From Akkermansiaceae bacterium (GTDB lineage Bacteria; Verrucomicrobiota; Verrucomicrobiia; Verrucomicrobiales; Akkermansiaceae): a stretch of 64,000 nucleotides of DNA. The translations under genes were made by a program, and so were the position numbers. The number at the start of each line of letters is the position of its first letter. The stretch's first letter is position 1. The stretch lies in contig CAJIZY010000009.1 in the NCBI GenBank assembly GCA_905181965.1, forward strand, positions 434,001 through 498,000. Reading direction: 5' to 3'. The notes under the pieces are model-generated. The model was not told the origin of the DNA, made no database searches, and saw only the letters and a program-made list of their open reading frames with translations. Below are positions 28,044 to 36,724 of this stretch, in pieces.

Positions 28044-28367
28044 ATGAAAACCATTATTACCACGATTGCTGCAGTAGCAGCACTCACCGCTGGTGCCTTT
28101 GCGGCTCCTGTAGTCGTTGCTGCTGATGAACAGACCGTCACGCTCGATGTGACAGGCCTTAAATGAGCGGCTGGATGTCCTAAAAAAGTGCAGGCTGCAC
28201 TTAAGAGCGTCAAAGGAGTCACGAAAGCAACTGTCGGAAAAAAAGTTGGCACGAAAGCTGATACCGTCGTAACTGCTGCGAAATCAGTCAAAACCACTGA
28301 TCTGATTAAGGCCCTTAAAAAGAAAGGCTACACAGCTACCGAAAAAACCCAAAAGAAGAGCGCCTAG
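28044..28367 (+). CDS. secreted heavy-metal-associated (HMA) protein with in-frame TGA; candidate selenoprotein
   Basis: 107 codons including a TGA at codon 41 (28164-28166). It has a Sec signal peptide (about residues 1-21, ending AGAFAA), then TVTLDVTGLK, the TGA, AAGCPKKVQAALKSVKGVTKATV, and a C-terminal half with TTDLIKALKKKGYTATE. This is the beta-alpha-beta HMA fold, and the TGA stands at the first Cys of the metal motif (x-AAG-C). The frame is open and HMA-like on both sides, so the TGA is either selenocysteine, a nonsense mutation or a base-call error. A 7-bp hairpin follows at bacterial SECIS distance. The gene has its own terminator, and protein-like reading continues to the TAG. 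Confidence 0.65.
28186..28202 (+). promoter_or_regulatory. SECIS-like hairpin inside the HMA gene
   Basis: AAGTGCA pairs perfectly with TGCACTT around a GGC loop. The loop begins 26 nt after the TGA. Known bacterial SECIS elements have an apical loop roughly 16-37 nt downstream of UGA, a stem of at least four pairs and a G in the first two loop bases; all three hold. The hairpin could be coincidental because the codons also encode KVQAALK. Confidence 0.4.
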
Positions 28368-28392
28368 GTCGCGCCTCCAATTTTAAAATCAT

Positions 28393-28433
28393 GAAACCCC
28401 GCAACGGCATCCCGCCGTGCGGGGTTTCTTTTG
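28393..28433 (+). terminator. Rho-independent terminator after the HMA gene
   Basis: GAAACCCCGCA pairs with TGCGGGGTTTC, with CGGC/GCCG forming the upper stem, then TTTTG. It ends the HMA gene transcript before leuB. Confidence 0.9.
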
Positions 28434-28497
28434 TCAAGAAAACCGATTTTACTAACTTTAGAGTTTAGCATTTTCGATCTTCAACCTAGACAAGCCC

Positions 28498-29602
28498 ATG
28501 TCTCACACCATCACAGTTCTCCCCGGCGACGGGATCGGCCCCGAAGTCATGGACGTCGCCCTCGAAGTCCTCGATGCCGCTTCCGCCAAATTTGATTTTG
28601 AAATCTCGCGGTCCACTCATCTCGTGGGCGGAGCAGCTCTCGACGCTACTAATAATGAGACTCCCCTCCCAAAGGACACCATCGAAGCCAGCGAAAAGGC
28701 CGATGCGATTCTCTTCGGTTCAGTAGGCGGCCCTAAGTGGGAAGATCTTCCACCTCATATTCAGCCCGAACGCGGCGCCCTTCTTCCCTTACGGAAACAC
28801 TTTGGCCTCTTCGCCAATCTTCGCCCCGGCTCCTGCCTTCCCGCTTTGACCCACGCCTCGCCCGTAAAGAACGAGCTTATCCCCAATGGGTTCGACGTCC
28901 TCTGTGTTCGCGAGCTCACCGGTGGTATCTATTTCGGTGAACCAAAAGGGCGTGAAGAACGCGATGGCGAAGCTGTTGCCTTTGACACTATGGTCTACAA
29001 AAAATCAGAGATCGAAAACATCCTGCACGTCGCTTTTAAGGCCGCGATGGGGCGTGACAAACGGCTCACCTCGGTCGACAAAGCTAACGTCCTCGCAACT
29101 TCCGTCCTCTGGCGAGAGACTGCGAACGAAATTGCTACGCAGTATCCCGAGGTCACCCTGGATCATCTCTACGTAGATAATGCCGCAATGCAGATGGTAA
29201 AGCGCCCCGATTCCTTCGACGTCCTTGTCACCGAGAACCTCTTCGGCGACATCCTCTCCGACGCCGCCTCGGTGCTGCCGGGCTCGCTCGGCCTGATGCC
29301 CTCCGCCAGCCTCGGCAGAAGTAAAAGACAATGGGCTTTACTTCGGAATGTATGAACCGTCAGGTGGCTCTGCTCCAGATATCGCGGGCCAGGGAATCGC
29401 TAATCCCATCGCACAAATTCTCTCGGTTTCGATGATGCTTCGCTACTCGCTTGGCGAAACTATTGCAGCCGATGCCATCGATACCGCTGCGCAAAACGCC
29501 ATCGATTTGGGTCTTCGCACTGGTGATCTTTTTACCGAAAAAAATGGTGAAACCAGGGTGAACACCATTGAGATGGGTAACGCTATTCTTAAGGCACTTT
29601 AA
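28498..29602 (+). CDS. leuB: 3-isopropylmalate dehydrogenase, frameshifted
   Basis: Third step of leucine synthesis, NAD-dependent oxidation and decarboxylation. The first part (28498 to about 29319) has [58 protein letters not shown] and the metal Asp region [25 protein letters not shown]. After that the frame changes by +1 and continues [33 protein letters not shown] to 29602. A missing GC in GGCGCAGAA would explain it. If repaired, the length is about 368 residues, normal for LeuB. It is not linked to leuA, which lies 24 kb away. Confidence 0.92.
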
Positions 29603-30070
29603 TCTAAAAAATCCTTATTCTTTGCAGCACACCCTTATTCTCCTGCGACGAGAAAAGAAGGTTCTTGTTCACCCATTCAGGATCACCCTCCCTTCTCCGT
29701 CCCCCCACAAAAAGCCCCAATTTAAACCATTGCGACCACTCAGCATCAAAATTAGATTTTGAGATAAATTCAGGCCAAAAAAGCTTAGCCTGAATGGGGA
29801 TGGTTCTCACAAACCTTTCCTCGACCATAACTTCAATTGAAGGTCCAACCTAGCAGCTGAGCTCTCGGAGTGCGCCCATCCTTCAAACTCCTCAGCATTT
29901 TCGCTACCGGAAGATCCCGACCAAATCACTCTGAAATTGCCTCCAAATTTTAAAATTATTTGTGAAGCCAACGGCTAGTAAATTGGGACCTTTGAGTTTG
30001 AAAACCTGCACGCAATTCTTGCGTATTCCAAACTCCGCGCCATCATTTTGAATCCACGACCCCACTTCCT
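29603..30070. other. 468-bp stretch without a recognised gene
   Basis: Between leuB and the dehydrogenase gene. A 74-codon minus-strand reading frame (29828-29604) has a protein-like composition (AEWSQWFKLGLFVGGRRREG) and ends next to the leuB stop. It has no clear ribosome site and no recognised homologue, so I do not call it. No terminator or RNA motif was seen. The last 100 bp presumably hold the promoter of the dehydrogenase. Confidence 0.4.
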
Positions 30071-33000
30071 ATGCGAAATTTACTCCTTCTCGTATTTCTG
30101 GCACTTCCTGCCACTGCAACCGATTTAATCTTCGACACCTTTGAATCTGACGGATTTGGCGAATGGCTCGTTGAAGGCGATGCATTCGGCAAAGCACCCA
30201 CCGCAGTCACCCCGGAGGGAGTTAACGGTAAAATTACCGGCTATTCTGGCCAATACTTCGTCAGCTCGGGTCACGGCGGTGACAAGCCCACCGGTTCCCT
30301 GACCTCCCCCGATTTTAAAATCTCTCAACCCTTCCTTGGCTTCATGATCGCCGGTGGAGGCCATAAGGGTAGAACGGCAGTTCAACTTCTCATCGGGGAT
30401 AAGATCGCTTTCGAGGCAACCGGACAGAACGACCTCAAAATGAAAAAAGTAGTTTGGTTACTTAGAGAAAATGGTGAAAATGGTAGACAAGAACCCGCAT
30501 TAAAGACGGACACCGCGGCGCTTGGGGCATCATCAATGCCGACCACTTCGTATTTTCAGACAACCAAAAGCCGTTTTTTCCAAAGCCCAAATATCGCGAA
30601 TCAAAGGCAAACAAAGATGGGCTGATCGCTTCTGGCATTCTTCCCGGCTTGACCATTCCAGAAGGCGCAGTTGCTAAACTCTTTGCTACAAATAAAACCC
30701 TTGGCGTCTTCTCTCCTACGGCCCTAACTGTTGACGAAAAAGGTCGCGTTTTTCTGGCTGAAACACACCGCTTCCGTTTCGGTGTTGAAGATAATCGGAG
30801 TCATCTTTACTGGCTCATGGATGATATTTCAGCGCAGACCACTGACGACCGAATCGCGATGCACGAAAAGTGGCAGGAGAAACTACCGCTCGAGAAACTC
30901 ACAACAGTTTCGGAAAAGATTCGTGTTCTCATCGACACCGATGGTGACGGCGTCGCTGATAAGTCTGAAATTTTCGCCGAGAAATTCAACGATCTTCTCG
31001 ATGGAACTGCTGCAGGAATCATGGCTTTCGAGGGGAAAATTTACTTCGCCTGTATTCCCAATATTTGGATGATTGAAGATGAAGATGGCGATTTGAAATC
31101 TGACAAGCGCCGTGTCCTCCAAGATGGTTTTGGAGTTCGTGTCTCCTTCTCAGGTCATGACTTAAATGGCTTCGCCCTTGGTCCCGACGGCCGTCTTTAT
31201 ACCACCATCGGGGATCGAGGATTTTCATTCACGACAAAAGAAGGGCTAGAATACAAATATCCTAACCAAGGTGCTATCCTGCGCTTCGAACCAGATGGTT
31301 CAAATATGGAAGTCGTCCACACCGGCCTTCGTAATCCCAAGGAAATTGCCTTATATCAATTTGGTACCGGCATCACGGTGGACAATAATTCTGATCAGGG
31401 TGACCGCGCTCGCGTCGTATTTATGCTCGAAGGAGCCGACTCTGGGTGGCGCATGGGTCACCAAGTTCTCCACTCTTTTCACGAAACCGCCGGAATCCCC
31501 AACAAACCCATCAACCAATGGATGGAGGAAAAAATGTGGGAACCTAAGAACGACAGCCAGCCTGGACACATTGTTCCTCCCATGCTCAACTTAACCTCCG
31601 GTCCTTCCGGCCTCGCGTTCTACCCAGGAACAGGATTCGGCCTTGGCTGTAAGAATCAATTTCTAATCTGCGACTATAAGGGTGGCGCCGCGGCCTCCGG
31701 AATCTGGAAATTCAGCATCAAAGATGAGGGTGCGGGATTTGCAGTCGATAATTCAGGTAAGTTCAACTGGGGCGTTGCCGCAACCGACATCGAGTGGGGC
31801 TACGATGGCAAACTCTATGTTTCGGATTTTGTCAGCGGCTGGCAGTCGCACAACGCTGGACGTGTTTACACACTTGAGGAACAGAATCCTGGAAAAACCG
31901 TTGCTGAATTCCTTGCCGAATTCGACTTCGCCACCGCTACTCCACGGAGCTTAAGTGGGCTTCTCGGACACGCAGACCAACGGATTAGACTTCGCGCCCA
32001 ACTTCAGCTTGCTTCCCTCCCAGAAGGACTGCCAATTCTCACCGCTGCTTCCAACCAAAAGATCAACTACCTTGAACGTCTTCATGGAATTTGGGGGCTT
32101 GGAATCATGGCTCGCAAAGGAAACACCATGGCGGCCAACATCCTCGCTCGGCAACTTCCCAATGACGATCCCCGCATAAGAGCACAAGTCACACAAATAC
32201 TAGGCGAAGCTCCCCTCGAGACTGCGGATATCCTGCTTCCAGTCCTGACGGATGGTTCCCCCCGAGTTCGTGCTCTCGCCGCAATTGCGGTCGGCCGCAT
32301 TGGAGATTCAGCCGCCCTCCCCAGCATTCTAGAAATGATCCAGTTTAATGGTAATAACGATCCGGTCTTGCGCCACTCAGGAGTCATGGCACTCGTCGGA
32401 ATAGCCAATGAACAGGAAATCGCTAATCTCATTAGCCATGAATCGGAAGCCGTGAGACATGCTGCGGTCATTGCTTTGAGAAGGAAGGGTAGCCCAAAGG
32501 TGATCTCTTTCCTCGGCGACACTAGCCTTCAGGTATCAAACGACGCGATCCGCGCTATCCATGACACCCAAATTGAAAAAGCTCGCCCGGTTCTTGCAGC
32601 ATTCCTTGATGACGAATCAATCGGCACTCCTCAACGGCCGGTCAGCCGTATGATTTTGCGCAGGCTGATTCACACCGCTTACCGTATTCCAAACGAGCAG
32701 AACCTTCTCAGAGTCATCAAAGCCGCGGTAAATCCACTCTTCCCGATTGAAGAGCGGAAAGAGGCGATGCGACTCCTTTCGATGTGGGAAAATCCTCATG
32801 TTGTTGACCAGTCCCTCGGATATCACTCACCTCTCTCTCCCCGCGATCCAGCCATCATGAAGAAGGTCCTAGGCAAGCACATCAGCCTCCTCTTAGATGG
32901 TGGCCAAGAAATCTTTGGGGACGCCATGAAGTTGGCTCTCAGATATGGTATCCAGCACGAAGGACTCGACTCCGGAAGTCTCACTCGCATTATTCGCGAT

Positions 33001-34578
33001 CACCAAACTGACGGAAAGACTCGAGCCGGTGCCCTTGATCTTTTCCTCAAGGGTAATCCTGAAAACGCCGAAGAAATCCTCAGTGAAGCTGCGCGTTCTA
33101 AAAATGAGGAACTGGCTGCAAAAGCTCTTCAGCTCGGCTCCGAACGAAACCCAGCCTCTACCCTCGCGGCTCTCAAAGGGGCCCTTAAGTCGGACCGCAT
33201 CTCCATGCGTCAAATGGCTTGGGGAATTATTGGCGAATTACCATCCGAGCATGCCGTTCCGTTAATTCGGGAAGGCCTTCTCGATCTCAGAGACGGAAAA
33301 GGCAATCGCGCAACTGGACTCGACCTTTTAATAGCTGCTCGGAAGCGTGAAGAGCAGTCCATCAAATCAGCTCTGAGCGATTATGAGGCATCACTGCCCA
33401 AAGACGATCCCCTCGCAGTCTGGCAGACTTCGCTCGCAGGAGGAGATGCCGGCCGTGGCTTCAAAGTCTTCCAAACACATGCCGCTGCCCAGTGTATGCG
33501 TTGTCATCGACACGAACCTGGCCACTCGGAGGGCGGAGAAGCCGGTCCTAACCTTATGGGAGTGGCTCTAAGGCAAGACGCCAATGGACTTCTTGAATCT
33601 CTCATCCTTCCTCACGCCGAAATTGCTGACGGCTTTGGAGTCGCCGAAGTGAAACTCAAAAATGGAACTAGCAAGAGCGGGACGATTGCAGCCCGCACCG
33701 ACGAATACCTTGATCTGAAGGAAAGTGAATCTGCGATCTGGCGAATTAAGTTATCAGACCTTGCTGAGAAGCCACGACCCGTCTCTGCCATGCCTGCCAT
33801 GGGGCAGATCCTTAATCCGTATGAGACCCGTGACATAATCGCCTGGCTTTTAACCCTGACCAAGCCCAACTCTCAAAAGCCTACAACTTATGAAGCCAAG
33901 GAACTTTCACTTGCCGACTCCAAAAAGATGGACGAAGAGACAAAAAAGGCCGAGTCTCCCGCCGATCTCAAAACCCAAACTGATCAAACTGTGAGCGAAA
34001 GTAACGAAATTGACCCCGCCGTAATGGAACTTGGCAAAGCACAATACAACCTGTGCCTTGGTTGCCACGGGCCGACTGGTCAAGGAATGGCCAATGTTGG
34101 CCCTCCTCTTGCAAAATCTGAATGGGTCGCGGGCCCTGTGGAAAACCTGATCGGAATTCAGCTTCGTGGGCTTCAGGGAGCAATCACCGTGAATGGCCAA
34201 GACTACCAGTTCGCCGCACCCATGGTTGCCATGGGGGCAGGACAGCCGGACGAAAACATTGCCGCGGTTCTGACCTATGTTCGTAATTCCTTCGGAAATA
34301 GCGCACCAGCAGTCACTCCAGAAATGGTTGTCCAATATAAGGAAAACAACAAAGACATCCTAAGCAAAGTTCCCCCACCGATGCTCAATGTCAAAGATCT
34401 TATTGATCCTCTTACTAAGCCAATCGGCGTGATCAGTGATGCCCCCGCTCCTGCGCTTCCTGAGATTCCTTCAAGTAGTCTCGGTGTATCGACGACTGGG
34501 ATGGTTATCTTCCTTCTTATCGCAGGTCTTACGGGTATCGGTCTCCTTCGTATGAAGACCATTAATAGGGAGGTTTAA
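30071..34578 (+). CDS. PVC-type membrane-bound dehydrogenase with HEAT repeats and two haem c sites, frameshifted
   Basis: About 1,500 codons. Signal peptide, then a GH32-C-like beta-sandwich (DTFESDGFGEWLVEGDAFG ... VSSGHGGDKPTGSLTSPDF) to about 30450. A short scrambled stretch (30450-30505) follows, after which the next frame continues GAWGIINADHFVFSD into the beta-propeller dehydrogenase domain (LAETHRFRFG, HTGLRNPKEIALYQFG). HEAT-like repeats run from about 31960 to 33370. Two cytochrome c motifs are CMRCH (near 33500) and CLGCH (near 34060). A C-terminal helix (VIFLLIAGLTGIGLLR) anchors it. The propeller probably oxidises a sugar or alcohol and passes electrons to the haems; the substrate is unknown. 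Start at 30071 gives the signal peptide. Confidence 0.85.
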
Positions 34579-34597
34579 ATCCACTTATCATACTTTC

Positions 34598-34633
34598 AAA
34601 AGAACGTTTTGGGAGACCAAAGCGTTCTTTTAC
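34598..34633. terminator. bidirectional terminator after the dehydrogenase
   Basis: AAAAGAACG pairs with CGTTCTTTT (with TTT/AAA inside), flanked by an A-run on the left and a T-run on the right, so it can act on either strand. It lies 20 bp after the dehydrogenase stop. Confidence 0.8.
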
Positions 34634-34941
34634 TTTAGGTCAATCATTCTGTAAGTGGATCTCGTCCGCCTCATCTGTCATCTGGTCCACAAAAAAAACT
34701 TGTAGGCCACAGACAAAGGCAAATGAAGATGATTCCAAGACCCAATGCTATTCCAGCTCAAAAGTTCGGGTCTAATAACGAGGCGATCCTCTCCCTCAAA
34801 CCTTAAAGAACCAAGCAATTATCCTTAAACCTAAGAGCAAAAATAGCAACCACAGAGCTCTCTACCAAACGCCCTTAATCTTTAAAAATCTCTTCTCTTC
34901 CCGATACTCGACATTTGCTTCTCAAATGTTAAGAGCGATCC
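34634..34941. other. 308-bp intergenic region
   Basis: No gene is recognised. The minus strand carries a short hydrophobic reading frame (GLGIIFICLCLWPT, stop near 34671) facing the bidirectional terminator, but it lacks a normal start and is preceded by in-frame stops. The right half is AT-rich and likely holds the promoter of the repeat protein gene at 34942. Confidence 0.3.
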
Positions 34942-36114
34942 ATGAATAAACGTTTAACAACTCTAGCTCTATCCACCCTATTAGTTTTATCGCTTTTTGC
35001 TCAGGAACGAGATCGCCGGCCCGATCCCAAAAAAGCAGCTCAGCCGAAAATTGAAAAAGTTAACTGGGATCAGGTTAAAGAGCGCATCGAAGGCGCCGTA
35101 AAACGCGGCGACATGACCCGTAAAGAGGCTGACCAAAAATACACTGAACTTAAAAAGTCGCTTGAAGCCAAATCTCAAGGAAATAGAAATCAATCAGATC
35201 GAGCACGCCCTGGGAGCTCACCCCAAATATCTAGACAACGACGGCCGGATGCTTTGGGCCGGCTCGTTGGTGAGCTGGTCGCCCAAGGGGAAATTAATCG
35301 TGACGATGCTCGTCGAATTATTGAAGCCGCCAATGCAAGCAGGCCTCCAATGCAAAACCGACCAAACACTCACGGCCAAATTTCCGGCGAGTTGCGCGAT
35401 ATCCTCGATCAAGCCAGAAATGAGCTTGCTGAGCTTCAAGAGGCACGGGAAGAGATGCACAGAGAACACGAGGAGTGGGAGCACCACAGAGACGAGCACG
35501 CACAACACGAAGAGCGAGATCACCACAGAAACGAGCACGCAGAACACGAAGAGCGAGATCACCACAGAGACGAGCACGCACAACACGAAGAGCGAGAGCA
35601 CCACAGAAACGAGCACGCGGAACACGAAGAACGAGATCGCCACAGAGACGAGCACGCACAACACGAAGAGCGAGATCACCACAGAGACGAGCACGCACAA
35701 CACGAAGAGCGAGAGCACCACAGAAACGAGCACGCAGAACACGAAGAGCGAGATCACCACAGAGACGAGCACGCGCAACACGAAGAGCGAGAGCACGACA
35801 GAAACGAGCACGCAGAACACGAAGAACGAGATCACCACAGAGACGAGCACGCACAACACGAAGAGCGAGAGCACCACAGAAATGAGCGCGCAGAGCGGGA
35901 AAACGCTGAACGCAGAGAACAGGCTGAGATTATGCGCAAACTTGCAGCGGAAGAAAAAGACGAGCGACTAATCGAAACCAAGAAACGTCAACTCGAGCGA
36001 TATGAACTTGAACTAAAAAAGCGGGCTGAAAATCTCGATGAAAAGCGCCGCCAGTTCGAAAAAGAAAAAAGAGAAAACGAAAAAGAGAAAAAAGAATTCG
36101 AAAAAGAGAGGTGA
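34942..36114 (+). CDS. exported His/Glu/Arg-rich protein with 13-residue tandem repeats
   Basis: 390 residues. Signal peptide (about 1-20, LSTLLVLSLFAQ), a charged region with two related helices (VKERIEGAVKRGDMTRKEADQKY and VAQGEINRDDARRIIEAA), then ten 13-residue repeats at residues 183-312. Two repeat forms alternate, RDEHAQHEERDHH and RNEHAEHEEREHH. A degenerate unit and a Lys/Glu-rich helical tail (EKEKRENEKEKKEFEKER) follow. The opposing charges at i,i+4 suggest a long single alpha-helix. The roughly 50 His in repeats could bind Ni, Zn or Cu in the periplasm. I know no family for it. A stem-loop lies just after the stop. Confidence 0.7.
   Translation: MNKRLTTLALSTLLVLSLFAQERDRRPDPKKAAQPKIEKVNWDQVKERIEGAVKRGDMTRKEADQKYTELKKSLEAKSQGNRNQSDRARPGSSPQISRQRRPDALGRLVGELVAQGEINRDDARRIIEAANASRPPMQNRPNTHGQISGELRDILDQARNELAELQEAREEMHREHEEWEHHRDEHAQHEERDHHRNEHAEHEERDHHRDEHAQHEEREHHRNEHAEHEERDRHRDEHAQHEERDHHRDEHAQHEEREHHRNEHAEHEERDHHRDEHAQHEEREHDRNEHAEHEERDHHRDEHAQHEEREHHRNERAERENAERREQAEIMRKLAAEEKDERLIETKKRQLERYELELKKRAENLDEKRRQFEKEKRENEKEKKEFEKER
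35488..35877 (+). repeat. ten 39-bp coding tandem repeats
   Basis: Ten near-identical 39-bp units in frame, each 13 codons. The two protein variants (RDEHAQHEE = A, RNEHAEHEE = B) follow the order A B A B A A B A B A, so the basic duplicated block is a 78-bp dimer with one irregularity at units 5-6. A partly degenerate eleventh unit follows to about 35916. Because 39 is divisible by three, several shadow frames on both strands are also open. Confidence 0.95.
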
Positions 36115-36126
36115 GTCCAAGAAGTA

Positions 36127-36168
36127 GCCTCCATCTTCTGACGTATAAAGTCAGAAGCAACAGGAGGC
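36127..36168 (+). other. strong stem-loop after the repeat-protein gene
   Basis: CTTCTGAC pairs with GTCAGAAG around GTATAAA, and outside it GCCTCC pairs with GGAGGC across small internal loops. It lies 13 bp after the stop of the repeat protein. No T-run follows, so it may be a 3'-end stabiliser or RNA-protein site rather than a normal terminator. Confidence 0.5.
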
Positions 36169-36258
36169 CACCAGTTTGATGTTAGCAGCAAAGGATTTTG
36201 CCCTACGCCGAGCCACGCCGAAGCCCAATTTCTCGTCCGAGCTAGGAGGTGAACTTCG

Positions 36259-36426
36259 ATGAGCTCAAATGCACTAAAGCGCTATCCCCATAAAGATAAA
36301 CGGTGCAAAGCGAAAGAGACGCTACTGGAGAATCATATCAACCTATTTGTTTTCCTGATCCTTCTCAGCTTTTTTTTCGCTCCCGACCGGAAGCGTTGGC
36401 TTAGATTTACTTCATCCTCCACCTGA
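36259..36426 (+). CDS. small 55-residue membrane protein (candidate)
   Basis: An ORF of 55 residues preceded by AGGAGGTGAA, a near-perfect Shine-Dalgarno sequence seven bases before the ATG; this is rare here, where most genes lack one. The N-terminal half is basic (ALKRYPHKDKRCKAK), followed by one hydrophobic helix (INLFVFLILLSFFFA, about residues 28-41) and a short basic tail. Unknown function. It could be a chance ORF. Its 3' end overlaps by 15 bp the 3' end of a candidate gene on the opposite strand. Confidence 0.4.
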   Translation: MSSNALKRYPHKDKRCKAKETLLENHINLFVFLILLSFFFAPDRKRWLRFTSSST

Positions 36427-36534
36427 GGACATTCCCTTACTCGCTCAAGTCTGGACGCCCATCGAAGGCAAAATCCACATTTGCAGAGCAAGATACACCC
36501 CTACAACACCGGTTCCTATTAAAATTCCTTTCAT
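36412..36534 (-). CDS. tiny membrane protein with in-frame TGA; second candidate selenoprotein
   Basis: From an ATG at 36534 the minus strand reads MKGILIGTGVVGVYLALQ, then MWILPSMGVQT, an in-frame TGA (36447-36445) and ten more codons (ASKGMSSGGG) to a second TGA. Residues 4-22 form a transmembrane helix. Codon pattern and sequence look like a real short membrane protein rather than noise. A hairpin 20 nt after the first TGA fits SECIS geometry. Without selenocysteine insertion it would be a 29-residue peptide. The start lacks a good Shine-Dalgarno site. Confidence 0.4.
36415..36429 (-). promoter_or_regulatory. SECIS-like hairpin in the tiny membrane-protein gene
   Basis: TCCTC pairs with GAGGA around AGGTG, extendable by two G-T pairs. 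The loop begins 20 nt after the TGA and has G as its second base, within the known bacterial SECIS limits. The stem is short, so support is weaker than for the HMA gene. Confidence 0.3.
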
Positions 36535-36724
36535 AATATTTACGGAGTTTGAGCTCCTCTTCTCCCCTACTATTCCCGAGTCTTCGAAAAAGGCAACCCG
36601 CGGAATTGTAAATCCCTGACACTTCCGGGGGACATTCCTTTCACTGGCCTTTCAAAAAAACTTTCCCCTGCGGCGTTTCTCCTGTTTCCTCGCGCCCCAC
36701 GGGAAAAATTCTCGCCTTAATACT

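Noticed and set aside
29604-29828. 74-codon minus-strand frame between leuB and the dehydrogenase
   Set aside because: The composition is plausible, but there is no ribosome site, no family and no supporting context; left as an uncalled region.
35488-35877. CRISPR-like regular 39-bp repeats
   Set aside because: Units are contiguous with no spacers, lie in frame within a signal-peptide protein, and no cas gene is nearby.
35162-35971. Long reading frames in other frames and on the minus strand over the repeat region, including a hydrophobic Val/Leu-rich one
   Set aside because: They arise because the 39-bp repeat is a multiple of three, so a stop-free unit stays open in every frame. Only the frame from 34942 has a signal peptide and extends beyond the repeats.
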